A program made the translations under genes and the position numbers. Shown here piece by piece: positions 25,405 through 33,988 of a stretch of 34,185 nucleotides of DNA (its first letter is position 1; every line of letters begins with the position of its first letter). The stretch covers positions 1 through 34,185 of the forward strand of contig JAUVJI010000034.1 in the NCBI GenBank assembly GCA_030596605.1. The letters are read 5' to 3'. The DNA comes from Bacteroidales bacterium (lineage in GTDB: Bacteria > Bacteroidota > Bacteroidia > Bacteroidales > JAADJA01). The notes below the pieces were generated by a model. The model had not been told where the DNA came from and made no database searches. It worked only from the letters and a program-made list of their open reading frames with translations.

Positions 25405-25965
25405 ATGAAATATTTTAAATTGTTTTCAACGTTAACAACTATACTGCTGGCAATGTCAGCATTTTCACAAAAGTCCGGTTTACCAAATGTTGATGTTTAC
25501 ACGCTTGAAGGCCGTTCCATATCTGCAGAGATAATAAATAACGACGGGAAACCATTGCTAGTGGTTTTCTGGAAAACAAATGACAAAGATTGTTTGGAAC
25601 AAATTTCAATGTTTAACGAAATTTACAATGATAGTCTTAAGACAAAAGGTGTCAAGTTTGTGGCAATTTGCGTAAATTGTACGGGCAATTTATATCATAT
25701 AAAACCATTCGTTTATGGCCATGATTTCAATTTCGAAGTTTATGTGGATAAAAACGGGGATTTGAAAAGAGCTATGGCTGTACCAGAATTACCCTTCACC
25801 ATCCTATTTGATCAAAATATGAAAGTTTTTAGCCAGCATATAGGATATTGCAGAGGAGATGAAAATCTCATTTGCAGTATAGTTGATAAATGTTTGGAGA
25901 TGAGAGGGCAGCAAGATGACTTGGTAGAATATACGAATCCCGAGTTAAAAGTTAAAGATGACTAA
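25405..25965 (+). CDS. Exported thioredoxin-fold protein lacking the first Cys
   Basis: The 186-residue protein has a signal peptide (YFKLFSTLTTILLAMSAFSQ) and a TlpA/AhpC-like thioredoxin fold. The active-site position is VVFWKTNDKDCLEQ: in the usual FWxxxCxxC the first Cys is replaced by Asp (D60) and only C63 remains. The segment after it contains ICVNCTGN, a second CxxC (C89, C92), and the cis-Pro loop is present (PELPFTILFD, P130). More Cys follow (C149, C156, C162 approximately). So it is unlikely to be a normal oxidoreductase. It may be a chaperone-like or mono-thiol variant. A GGGAGG sequence (25394-25399) precedes the ATG, and it has ECF site F. Confidence 0.8.
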   Translation: MKYFKLFSTLTTILLAMSAFSQKSGLPNVDVYTLEGRSISAEIINNDGKPLLVVFWKTNDKDCLEQISMFNEIYNDSLKTKGVKFVAICVNCTGNLYHIKPFVYGHDFNFEVYVDKNGDLKRAMAVPELPFTILFDQNMKVFSQHIGYCRGDENLICSIVDKCLEMRGQQDDLVEYTNPELKVKDD

Positions 25966-26074
25966 TTGTGAAGAATAAACAATCACCAACTAAAATAATT
26001 CACACATTGAGTTATATATTGAATAGACAGAATAAGAAATAAAACGACCCCCAATCCGACCCCTATAAAAGAAA

Positions 26075-26107
26075 AAACCCTTGTAAGTTTTTTATTTACA
26101 AGGGTTT
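26075..26107 (-). terminator. Terminator of the tRNA-Asp transcript
   Basis: A perfect 12-bp stem (26075-26086 with 26096-26107) has a 9-nt loop. On the minus strand it is followed by a T-rich stretch (rc of 26065-26074, TTTCTTTTAT-like). It lies 14 nt past the tRNA 3' end. Confidence 0.9.
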
Positions 26108-26121
26108 AATTTTACTGGATG

Positions 26122-26196
26122 CGGTCCGGACGAGACTCGAACTCGCGACCTCCTGCGTGACAGGCAGGCATTCTAACCAAGCTGAACTACCGGACC
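26122..26196 (-). tRNA. tRNA-Asp (anticodon GTC)
   Basis: The reverse complement folds as a complete tRNA: acceptor GGTCCGG/CCGGACC with discriminator G, D-arm GTTC...GAAT, anticodon arm CCTGC-CTGTCAC-GCAGG with anticodon GTC, and T-arm GCGAG-TTCGAGT-CTCGT. The CCA end is not encoded. It is at the 3' end of a unit that starts with four degenerate tandem copies of its own 5' half. Confidence 0.97.
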
Positions 26197-26528
26197 AATA
26201 TTATTTGCTTCTTCTTCGGTGATTCAGTGACCTTCCCGCCAACAAGCGGGACATTCTAACCAAGCTGAACTACCGGACCAATATTATTTGCATCATTTTT
26301 GGTGGCTCAGCGACCTTCCCGCCAACGAGCGGGACATTCTAACCAAGCTGAACTACCGGACCAATATTATTTGCTTCTTTTTCGGTGGTTCAGCGACCTT
26401 CCCGCCAACAAGCGGGACATTCTAACCAAGCTGAACTACCGGACCAATATTATTTGCTTCTTTTTCGGTGGCTCAGCGACCTTCCCACCAACAAGCGGGA
26501 CATTCTAACCAAGCTGAACTACCGGACC
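26197..26528 (-). repeat. Four 83-bp tandem units carrying the tRNA-Asp 5' half
   Basis: Four units of exactly 83 bp (26197-26279, 26280-26362, 26363-26445, 26446-26528). Each, on the minus strand, begins with the same 28 nt as tRNA-Asp (from the 5' end through the D-arm), followed by a new 6-bp hairpin TCCCGC-TTGTTG-GCGGGA (plus-strand positions 26234-26251 and every 83 bp), AGGTCGC as in the real tRNA, a weak third arm, and an A-rich spacer. The real tRNA is the fifth copy in register. The anticodon and the 3' acceptor strand are absent from the four units, so they are not functional tRNAs. Short open frames through this array are not genes. Confidence 0.9.
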
Positions 26529-26565
26529 AATATATTTTAAATAACGTTTCCCTGAAATGGGAGTG

Positions 26566-26595
26566 CAAAAATAGTATTTTTTTTAACTCTCCAAA
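26566..26595 (-). promoter_or_regulatory. Promoter for the tRNA-like array and tRNA-Asp
   Basis: On the minus strand TTTG (26592-26595), 18 nt, then TATTTTTG (26566-26573) fits the Bacteroidota primary promoter, one base shorter in spacing than the usual 19. Start of transcription is expected around 26555-26560, about 30 nt before the first unit at 26528. Confidence 0.7.
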
Positions 26596-26636
26596 TTATT
26601 TTTTTACTATTTGTAAAATTTTATTAGGCACACTCT

Positions 26637-28742
26637 TTATATTTTTATTTCCTTCGCCCCCTGATTGCCTAAAACGTAATATTTAATACCTGCTTTTTCA
26701 CATTCCTCTACCCATTTATTGACTTGCCAAAATGAATTGGAGTTATCAATGATCAATTCCTCAAATTCAAAAATATTTTCAAGATCAGAAATATTGATCC
26801 TGGAATTATTTGTTATCAAAATGTAATCAACATTCATTTTGGTATCAGTAGGGTAAAGTTTGAATTCATTATTGATTATCACAAATTTTTTATCATAAAA
26901 CTGAATGAAATTTCCCTTTTTATACAGGCTCTGATCAAAAAAGTCATTTTCCAGGTTTACAATATTTTCATAACTTCCAATACCTGATTTAATTCGGTTA
27001 TTCACAACATGGTAATTCAATTTGTTGTCATCATTCATCAAAACTGAATCCGTAAGTAATGTTCCTTTTTTACCATTCATAAAATCAACAACTGTTGAGT
27101 TTCTTACATTATAAATAATGATCTTTTTCTGATTGACATTTTGATATAAACGATATGAGAATGACAAAAGGAGTAAAACTACCAATCCGAGCGCATGAAA
27201 AGAATAGATCTTTTTCCTGTACAATAGCAAAAATGATATTGAAACAATCAAACAATAAATTAAAATAGCCTCATTTGAATCGATATATACACCTCGAAAT
27301 GTTGAGAAGCTTAAACCTTCAATAAGTTTCACAGAATAGTTCAAAAACCAGATTATCTTCACAAGCAAAAAAGAGAAAAGAGAGGAAATAAATGGAATCG
27401 GCGAAGTGAACAAAACCAAAATTCCGGTATATATTATCAGCATGGATGCTGGAATTGCAATAAGGTTGGTAACAAGGAATAAATTGGGAAACTGGTGAAA
27501 ATAGTATAAACTGAGTGGAAATGTTGCCAATGTCGCCGCTATGGAAACAACTGAAATTTGCCAGATTTTTCGCAATAGCCGGTTACCTGGAATAAACAAA
27601 CTGTATATTGGACGATACAGCCAAACTATTCCAAAAACGGCGAGGTACGAAAGCTGAAATCCAACTTCAGTAATGATAAATGGATTGATGATCAGTAATA
27701 GAAAAGCTGAAGCAGCCAATGAATTGTATATGTTCACTTTTCGCTTAACCAAACCGCTGGCAATAACAAAAGAAAACATGGTGGACGCTCTTAATACTGA
27801 TGGAGAAAAACCTGTTATAAGCGCATATAACCATATCAGCCCTAATAGAATAAATACTTTTATAATCCTGGTTGATCTTCTTTTATTAAGAAAAATTAAC
27901 AGGCTATTCAATATAAAATAAATGATACCTACATGCAATCCTGAAACACATAAAATATGCATCGCTCCCGCACCTGAAAACTCTTTCAATTGCTCATTGT
28001 CAAGAAAATCATCATAGCCTAATAGTATTGCTGAAACAACAGCAAATTCTTTTCCCTGAATATTTTGCTTTTGCAGGATTTCCATAAAAACCAACCTGAG
28101 TTTCAATCCTATGGTTTTTGCAATATTTCCATTATTAGACGATAAAATTTTCCATGCACCTGTCCTGATGTAACCTTGATTATAAATACCTTTATTGGAT
28201 AAATATCGCTTGTAATTAAATTCAGCAGGATTCATGGGAGGGCTGACCTCACTCAAATTAGCCCGGATAATCAGCCGGTCGCCAAAAGAAATGTTTTTAA
28301 CAAGACTATCTTTTTGGAAATACAATATCAATTTCCCTGATATATTCTTCCAATTAAGACTATCCTTGCAGGTAACAGCCCTGGCAATAACTTTATATGA
28401 ATTCGGTTTTTCTGTAACTTGTTCTGTAACCTGAATTATAAATTCGTCATGTTGCGTTATAAAATGCGAGATATTGTTGTTTTCGTATTTGGGTGAGCAC
28501 AAAATTGCATATTGATAACCAGAAACTAAAATGAAAAGATTCAATAATACACCTGTGATCCAGCGATTATTATAGCCAATACGCTTTGAAAAAAACAATA
28601 CCAGTATAGCATAAATCAAAAGAATAATCAGAGTACCTGGAAATAATCCCTGAACCGGTGTATCAAACTTTATGGCCAGCAGGATTCCTGCCATAAAAGG
28701 AAAAACTAATCGGATAAATGGATATTGGTGCCAGATTTTCAC
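26637..28742 (-). CDS. comEC: ComEC/Rec2-family DNA uptake channel
   Basis: A 701-residue membrane protein. The N-terminal DUF4131-like part (about 20-175) has two or more TM segments and a beta domain; the competence domain (about 220-510) carries the signature MHILCVSGLHVGIIY and several TM segments. This is the inner-membrane channel for single-stranded DNA in natural transformation. The C-terminal part (about 540-701) sits where other ComEC proteins have a metallo-beta-lactamase-like domain, but I see no HxHxDH motif, as in many Bacteroidota. It ends 41 nt from the tRNA-array promoter and is divergent from the gene at 28819. Confidence 0.9.
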   Translation of the reverse strand: MKIWHQYPFIRLVFPFMAGILLAIKFDTPVQGLFPGTLIILLIYAILVLFFSKRIGYNNRWITGVLLNLFILVSGYQYAILCSPKYENNNISHFITQHDEFIIQVTEQVTEKPNSYKVIARAVTCKDSLNWKNISGKLILYFQKDSLVKNISFGDRLIIRANLSEVSPPMNPAEFNYKRYLSNKGIYNQGYIRTGAWKILSSNNGNIAKTIGLKLRLVFMEILQKQNIQGKEFAVVSAILLGYDDFLDNEQLKEFSGAGAMHILCVSGLHVGIIYFILNSLLIFLNKRRSTRIIKVFILLGLIWLYALITGFSPSVLRASTMFSFVIASGLVKRKVNIYNSLAASAFLLLIINPFIITEVGFQLSYLAVFGIVWLYRPIYSLFIPGNRLLRKIWQISVVSIAATLATFPLSLYYFHQFPNLFLVTNLIAIPASMLIIYTGILVLFTSPIPFISSLFSFLLVKIIWFLNYSVKLIEGLSFSTFRGVYIDSNEAILIYCLIVSISFLLLYRKKIYSFHALGLVVLLLLSFSYRLYQNVNQKKIIIYNVRNSTVVDFMNGKKGTLLTDSVLMNDDNKLNYHVVNNRIKSGIGSYENIVNLENDFFDQSLYKKGNFIQFYDKKFVIINNEFKLYPTDTKMNVDYILITNNSRINISDLENIFEFEELIIDNSNSFWQVNKWVEECEKAGIKYYVLGNQGAKEIKI

Positions 28743-28818
28743 ACTGAAAAATACAAAAAAATGTTGAATTCAAATATTTTTATCTGATATTTGTCATTGC
28801 TAATTATAAAACTAAGAT

Positions 28819-29505
28819 ATGAAATATGCTTGCCTGACTTTCTTAATTGCTTTGTTTACTGCATTCAGCATAGATTTAAATGCACAGGAAGAATCAGAAA
28901 TGAAATACATATTTACAGGAGAAAAAAAAATTAAAGTTTCTGGTTTTATAGGACCGATCATGGAATTTTCTGCCATCCAAAATGACTTTGCATTTTTTAT
29001 GGGCGGTCAGGGTGCTTTGATCTTTAATCAAAAATTTTATTTTGGGGGATATGGAGAGGGATTAACAACGCGACATTATAGTGATTATTGGATTTACGAT
29101 AAATATACTGGAGACTTTTATTCAACCGATGGATATATTTCTTTCGGACATGGTGGTTTTTTACTGGGATATATTCACAAATCCAACAAACCCATTCATT
29201 TTGGTATCAGTTCCAGGATAGGTTGGGGTGCTATCAATACATTTCCAATCAAAGAGATTGAGCCTTATTATTATGAATATGATGATTCTCATAAAGATCA
29301 TGTATTTGTTGCCATCCCCCAAATAGAAGTAGAATTCAATTTCACTAAATGGTTTAAGGTAAATGCCGGGATTGGTTATCGTATCGTAGCAGGTATTGAT
29401 AAAGAAATAATCTTTGATGATAAAAACTCCAAAATGATATATGATAAAAAGGACTTCAATAAACCACAAGGAACTATAACACTTTGCTTTGGATTTTTTA
29501 AATAG
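28819..29505 (+). CDS. Small exported barrel-like protein
   Basis: The 228-residue protein has a signal peptide (MKYACLTFLIALFTAFSIDL, cleaved near NAQ). The mature part has alternating Gly-rich and aromatic strands (GGQGALIFNQKFYFGGYGEG, GHGGFLLGYIHKS, FKVNAGIGYRIVAG) and ends in a Phe-terminated strand (GTITLCFGFFK), as expected of an outer-membrane barrel. I do not recognise a named family. It is divergent from comEC by 76 nt and lies 141 nt upstream of the TonB receptor gene. Confidence 0.65.
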   Translation: MKYACLTFLIALFTAFSIDLNAQEESEMKYIFTGEKKIKVSGFIGPIMEFSAIQNDFAFFMGGQGALIFNQKFYFGGYGEGLTTRHYSDYWIYDKYTGDFYSTDGYISFGHGGFLLGYIHKSNKPIHFGISSRIGWGAINTFPIKEIEPYYYEYDDSHKDHVFVAIPQIEVEFNFTKWFKVNAGIGYRIVAGIDKEIIFDDKNSKMIYDKKDFNKPQGTITLCFGFFK

Positions 29506-29646
29506 TTTTCCGGTTAAATGAAATCTTATCCGAATTGCATGTTGCAATATTTCACTTAATCAATCGTCTCTGATCATAAAATATAAAGTTGTTACAACCG
29601 TTTTGATTTTTATTTGTCTTTTAGCAAGTGAATAAACCTGCTTTTA

Positions 29647-32016
29647 ATGAAAAGTAATAATTCAATGAGAAATTTTTTATTTCAGGTTACTATTGGAATC
29701 CTTTTTATTACTTCTTCATTTATTAGCTTGGCTGAAGGGGAAGAAAGCGTAAAGCGCTATACCATCAGCGGCTTCATTCGTGACATAGAAACCGGTGAAG
29801 ATCTGATCGGGGCGACAGTTTATGTAAAGGAGCTTAAAATTGGCACTACATCAAATGTCTATGGATTTTACTCCTTGAGTTTTGAAGAGGGAACATACAC
29901 TTTAGCCATTTCATATATCGGGTATCAAACAAGCGAAAAAACCATCGAACTGAATGATGATATTACTTATAATGTTGAATTGTCATTGGCAAACCAGGAG
30001 ATTGAAGGGATCATTGTTACAGGAGAAGCGCTAAATGAGAATGTTACAAAAGCTGAGATGAGCACGATCAAAATGGATGCTAAAACCATTAAAGAGATAC
30101 CTGCCTTGATGGGTGAAGTTGATATTATAAAAGCGATCCAACTTTTACCCGGTGTACAGACAATTGCTGAAGGAAGCTCAGGTTTTAGTGTTCGCGGGGG
30201 AAGCATGGATCAAAATCTCATTCAATTGGATGAAGCAACTATTTACAATGCTTCCCACCTCATGGGTTTCTTTTCGGTGTTTAATAACGATGCCATTGCG
30301 GATGTAAAATTGTATAAAGGGGATATTCCGGCATCCTCAGGTGGGCGATTATCTTCCCTACTTGACGTGAGAATGAAAAATGGCAATTCAAAAAAATATT
30401 CAGTAACCGGGGGTATCGGAACCATTTCAAGCAGGTTAACGGCGGAAGGACCTATTGTAAAAAATAAAGCTTCATTTATCCTTTCAGGAAGAAGGACTTA
30501 TTATGATCTCTTTTTCAAACTTTCGAGCAATGAGGATTACCAGGATATAGGTATGTATTTTTATGATCTGAATGGAAAAGTTAATTACAATATAAACGAT
30601 AATAACAGGGTATTTGTATCAGGCTATTTTGGTAAGGATGTTTTTAAAAGCCCTGATTTTAAAACCGGATGGGCAAATCAGACATTTACAGTTAGATGGA
30701 ATCATCTTTTTTCAAAAAAGCTATTTTCAAATTTCACCGCACTTTATAGTAAATTCGATTATGAACTCGGGATGCCTGAAGGATCAGTCTACTCATTTGA
30801 ATGGATCTCAAACCTGAAAGATTATGGGGGAAAAGTAGACTTCAGCTATTATCTGAATGCAAACAATGCGATAAAATTTGGAGTTAGTTCAACTTTTCAC
30901 GAATTCGTTCCGGGAACTTTGAAGCCCCTGGGTTCAGAGTCTGCATTTAATGAAATTACTGTTGAGAACAATAGTGGCCTTGAATCAGCTATTTACGTGA
31001 GTAACGAACAAAAAATCGGATCAAGGATCATTCTCAAATACGGATTAAGATTTTCTCATTTCGTGAATGTAGGAAAATCTACCATTTATAATTTTGAAAA
31101 CTATGAACTTCAGGATTCAATGGTCTATGGAAAAGGTGAATTTTTCAGCCCGTATTACGGATTGGAACCCAGGATTGGAGGAGTGTTTATCATTAATGAA
31201 CGATCATCAATTAAAGCCAGTTACGCCCGAACAAGGCAATATGTTCATCTGGCCCAGAATTCAACTGCCGGAACACCCTTCGACATATGGTTCCCGTCTA
31301 CTCCTAATGTAAAACCACAAATAGCAGATCAATATGCCCTGGGATATTTTAGAAATTTTAAGGAAAACACCATCGAAGCCTCGGCAGAGGTTTATTACAA
31401 ACATATAAATAATGCTATTGATTTTAAAGATCATGCTGAATTATTATTGTATGAATATTTTGAGGGTGAATTGCGATTTGGTGAAGCATGGGCCTATGGA
31501 ATTGAATTTATGGCAAAATATGATATTAATAAATTCAATGGCTGGGTAAGCTATACTTTATCAAGAACCGAAAGAAGGATCAATACCATTAATCATAATA
31601 ATATATACCGGACAACTTATGACAAACCACACGATGTTTCAATAGTAATCAATTACAATACAAGTAAAAGGGTTTCAATAAGTGCAGTATGGCTGTATTC
31701 TACAGGTTCGGCAGTTACTTTTCCATCCGGCAGGGCAGAATTCGGAGGAACTAATTTCCCCATTTTCACCGAAAGAAATGCATACCGGATAAAGGATTAT
31801 CACAGGCTCGATCTGTCGCTTACATGGAGAAGCAAGGATAAACCCAATAAGAAATTCGCAACGGATTTGAATTTCTCAATATACAATGTTTATAACAGGA
31901 AAAATCCCTGGGTTATCAACTTTTTAACAGACGCAGACACAGGGGAAACATATGCAGAAATGACCTACCTTTTCGGGATTGTACCTGCTATTACATTTAA
32001 CTTTAAATTTAATTAG
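29647..32016 (+). CDS. TonB-dependent outer-membrane receptor
   Basis: The 789-residue protein has a signal peptide, a carboxypeptidase-regulatory-like domain (about 36-115: YTISGFIRDIETGEDLIGAT, GFYSLSFEEGTYTLAISYIG), a plug (about 140-245: IIKAIQLLPGVQTIAEGSSG, FSVRGGSMDQNLIQLDEATI) and a 22-strand-type barrel to the C-terminus, ending FNFKFN. The substrate is not predictable from sequence. The following gene encodes a DUF4249 lipoprotein, the usual partner of this receptor type. No sigma/FecR pair is beside it. Met7 (29665) is an alternative start. Confidence 0.9.
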   Translation: MKSNNSMRNFLFQVTIGILFITSSFISLAEGEESVKRYTISGFIRDIETGEDLIGATVYVKELKIGTTSNVYGFYSLSFEEGTYTLAISYIGYQTSEKTIELNDDITYNVELSLANQEIEGIIVTGEALNENVTKAEMSTIKMDAKTIKEIPALMGEVDIIKAIQLLPGVQTIAEGSSGFSVRGGSMDQNLIQLDEATIYNASHLMGFFSVFNNDAIADVKLYKGDIPASSGGRLSSLLDVRMKNGNSKKYSVTGGIGTISSRLTAEGPIVKNKASFILSGRRTYYDLFFKLSSNEDYQDIGMYFYDLNGKVNYNINDNNRVFVSGYFGKDVFKSPDFKTGWANQTFTVRWNHLFSKKLFSNFTALYSKFDYELGMPEGSVYSFEWISNLKDYGGKVDFSYYLNANNAIKFGVSSTFHEFVPGTLKPLGSESAFNEITVENNSGLESAIYVSNEQKIGSRIILKYGLRFSHFVNVGKSTIYNFENYELQDSMVYGKGEFFSPYYGLEPRIGGVFIINERSSIKASYARTRQYVHLAQNSTAGTPFDIWFPSTPNVKPQIADQYALGYFRNFKENTIEASAEVYYKHINNAIDFKDHAELLLYEYFEGELRFGEAWAYGIEFMAKYDINKFNGWVSYTLSRTERRINTINHNNIYRTTYDKPHDVSIVINYNTSKRVSISAVWLYSTGSAVTFPSGRAEFGGTNFPIFTERNAYRIKDYHRLDLSLTWRSKDKPNKKFATDLNFSIYNVYNRKNPWVINFLTDADTGETYAEMTYLFGIVPAITFNFKFN

Positions 32017-32022
32017 AAAAAC

Positions 32023-32880
32023 ATGAAAAAAACAGGTTTAATAATAATCATAGCAATTAGTATAATTCTTAACGGATGTACCGAACGGATTGAAATTGAA
32101 CTGGATTCCACTTATACCCGACTGGTAGTAGAAGGACATATCACCAATGAAACCAAGGCACATTGGGTGAGACTCACCAAATCAGTGGATTATTACCACA
32201 ATACTCCAGCGCCAACCATAAGTGATGCCATTGTTACTATAAGTGTAGAAGATACAACGATAATCCTTACAGAAAGTGATCACATTGACAGTGCAGGATA
32301 TTATAAAACAACTCCTGATTATACCGGAGTAATAGGTGGCACATATTCCCTTGAGATTGAACTGCCTGAGGAGATAGATGGAGAAAAGAATTTCTCTGCA
32401 TCAAGTGAATTAAACCCGGTTGCCCCTATTGATTCCATTAGAATAGAATATTTTGAGGAATGGTATGGCTATTGGGAAGTACAGCTTTTCGCATGGGATC
32501 CTGTAGAAACAGAGGATTATTACACATTCAATGTATACCGATATGATACTTTATTAACATATCCTATCAATGAGATTACAATTAGTGATGATAGTTATTT
32601 TAATGGCAATTTTATCAACGGTGCATCTATTTATTATTTTGTTACTGATGATGAATATGGAGAATACCTTTATCCGGGAGATAGCATTACAGTCCAGATG
32701 AGTGGGATCACACAGGAGTATTATAATTTTTTGTACGAATTCCAGGATGAAACCAGTGAATTCAGGAATCCCCTTTTCAATGGGCCACCGGCAAACATCA
32801 GTACAAATATTTCAAATGGGGCAATAGGATTTTTTGCCGCTTATTCGGTTTCTTATGCAAGTACTGTTTACCAGGAATAA
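32023..32880 (+). CDS. DUF4249 lipoprotein, TonB receptor partner
   Basis: The lipobox signal peptide ends ILNGC (then TERIEIELDS). The mature protein has the DUF4249 pattern: RLVVEGHITNETKAHWVRLT, ISDAIVTISVEDTTIILTES, GGTYSLEIELPEEIDG, and a C-terminal GPPANISTNISNGAIGFFAA. Such lipoproteins are encoded right after a TonB-dependent receptor in Bacteroidota and are thought to cap or feed it from the outside, though the ligand is unknown. It starts 6 nt after the receptor stop. The following gene is convergent, 4 nt away. Confidence 0.85.
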   Translation: MKKTGLIIIIAISIILNGCTERIEIELDSTYTRLVVEGHITNETKAHWVRLTKSVDYYHNTPAPTISDAIVTISVEDTTIILTESDHIDSAGYYKTTPDYTGVIGGTYSLEIELPEEIDGEKNFSASSELNPVAPIDSIRIEYFEEWYGYWEVQLFAWDPVETEDYYTFNVYRYDTLLTYPINEITISDDSYFNGNFINGASIYYFVTDDEYGEYLYPGDSITVQMSGITQEYYNFLYEFQDETSEFRNPLFNGPPANISTNISNGAIGFFAAYSVSYASTVYQE

Positions 32881-32884
32881 TATT

Positions 32885-33955
32885 TCAGAACCCATAAGCG
32901 AAACTCAAGGATAACCGATCACAATGAATATCTTCTGCCTGTTTCAATGAAAACATGTCAACGGCTTGAGGGTAATAGATTATATGGGAATACCCAAGCA
33001 TAATTTCAAATTGTTTTAATTCATACCCCACCAGCATTGAATAATTATGGCATTTGTAGGAATAACCGTCAATATTATAACGGGGAGTAAATGAAAACTC
33101 AGGATTTATTTTCAATCCTGCATGATTAATCTGGAAACCGATGATATAATCCAGGTTATTGAACGAAAAATCACTTCGCAAATCTTTATTTGAAAAATCA
33201 TCCCTGCGAAAAGTAAAATAAATGTTATACAGGGTTTTATCTTCTTTTGTAGGTTTTTTGAGATAATCATCTCCAACGGAGAGAGTTAAAAATGACATAT
33301 TTCTGAATTCGCCAGGTAAAGAAACCTTTGCTTTGTCAGATTCTACAACGCTTTCAATTTCCTCAATTTTATAGGTATAACTATTATAAATAGTATGCGA
33401 TGAATGAAGGTATTGAACTGAAAACAACTTATTTCGAAAATACAATGACAGATCATAACCGAACGGATAGGATTTGCTGAAAAAACGTTCATTCCCAATG
33501 TAATTATACCGTAAACCCAATCCTACCTGAAACCGCCCAAAAGTCGTATCATTTAACCACAAAGTCCGAATGATCTGTAAACCCGGCGAGAATACGTTGT
33601 TTATTCCTTCCTTATCGTAAACTTTAACCAGAATCGGAGATTTGTTATAAACGTCAGGAACCTGTGAAGCGCCAGAAAAAAATGCCTGGAATCCAATACC
33701 GAATTCAGTATTCCGAAGCATCCGGCTTTCCTTTTGGTTAAATTTAAATCTTGAAATAAGGTGAAAATTATCAAGCAGGTTTGGAACTGTATTTTGGTAT
33801 TTTAAATTTGAATATGTTTTGAAACCAATCTTTAACTTTTGCTCATTTATAAGTTGAGATCTCAGGTTAGAGTATAAATCAAAAGATTCGTGAAAATATT
33901 GTCCTCTTATTACCGAAAAAGACAGAACAAAAAAAATCACCAGCCCGTAACGCAT
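32885..33955 (-). CDS. Outer-membrane beta-barrel protein, 356 residues
   Basis: Signal peptide MRYGLVIFFVLSFSVIRGQ, then a run of amphipathic strands (NTEFGIGFQAFFSGASQVP, FQVGLGLRYNYIGNERFF, FEIMLGYSHIIYYPQA) ending with a Phe-terminated strand (RLSLSFAYGF), so an outer-membrane barrel is likely. A PorP/SprF-like barrel was considered, but its usual N-terminal motif is not evident. It follows a gene with a repeat-rich (VCBS/FG-GAP-like) C-terminus on the same strand, 33 nt away, and is convergent with the DUF4249 gene. Confidence 0.65.
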   Translation of the reverse strand: MRYGLVIFFVLSFSVIRGQYFHESFDLYSNLRSQLINEQKLKIGFKTYSNLKYQNTVPNLLDNFHLISRFKFNQKESRMLRNTEFGIGFQAFFSGASQVPDVYNKSPILVKVYDKEGINNVFSPGLQIIRTLWLNDTTFGRFQVGLGLRYNYIGNERFFSKSYPFGYDLSLYFRNKLFSVQYLHSSHTIYNSYTYKIEEIESVVESDKAKVSLPGEFRNMSFLTLSVGDDYLKKPTKEDKTLYNIYFTFRRDDFSNKDLRSDFSFNNLDYIIGFQINHAGLKINPEFSFTPRYNIDGYSYKCHNYSMLVGYELKQFEIMLGYSHIIYYPQAVDMFSLKQAEDIHCDRLSLSFAYGF

Positions 33956-33988
33956 AGAATACTAACCTCTGTTTATTGAAAATATTAT

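Noticed and set aside
26197-26528. CRISPR-like periodic repeat
   Set aside because: The whole 83-bp unit is repeated, with no unique spacers, and it contains half of a tRNA gene.
26299-26686. Open frames on the plus strand over the tRNA array
   Set aside because: They only read through the 83-bp repeats, giving repeated peptides, and are antisense to the tRNA unit.
32885-33955. PorP/SprF type IX secretion component
   Set aside because: The barrel pattern fits, but the typical N-terminal PorP/SprF motif is not seen, so only a general barrel call is supported.
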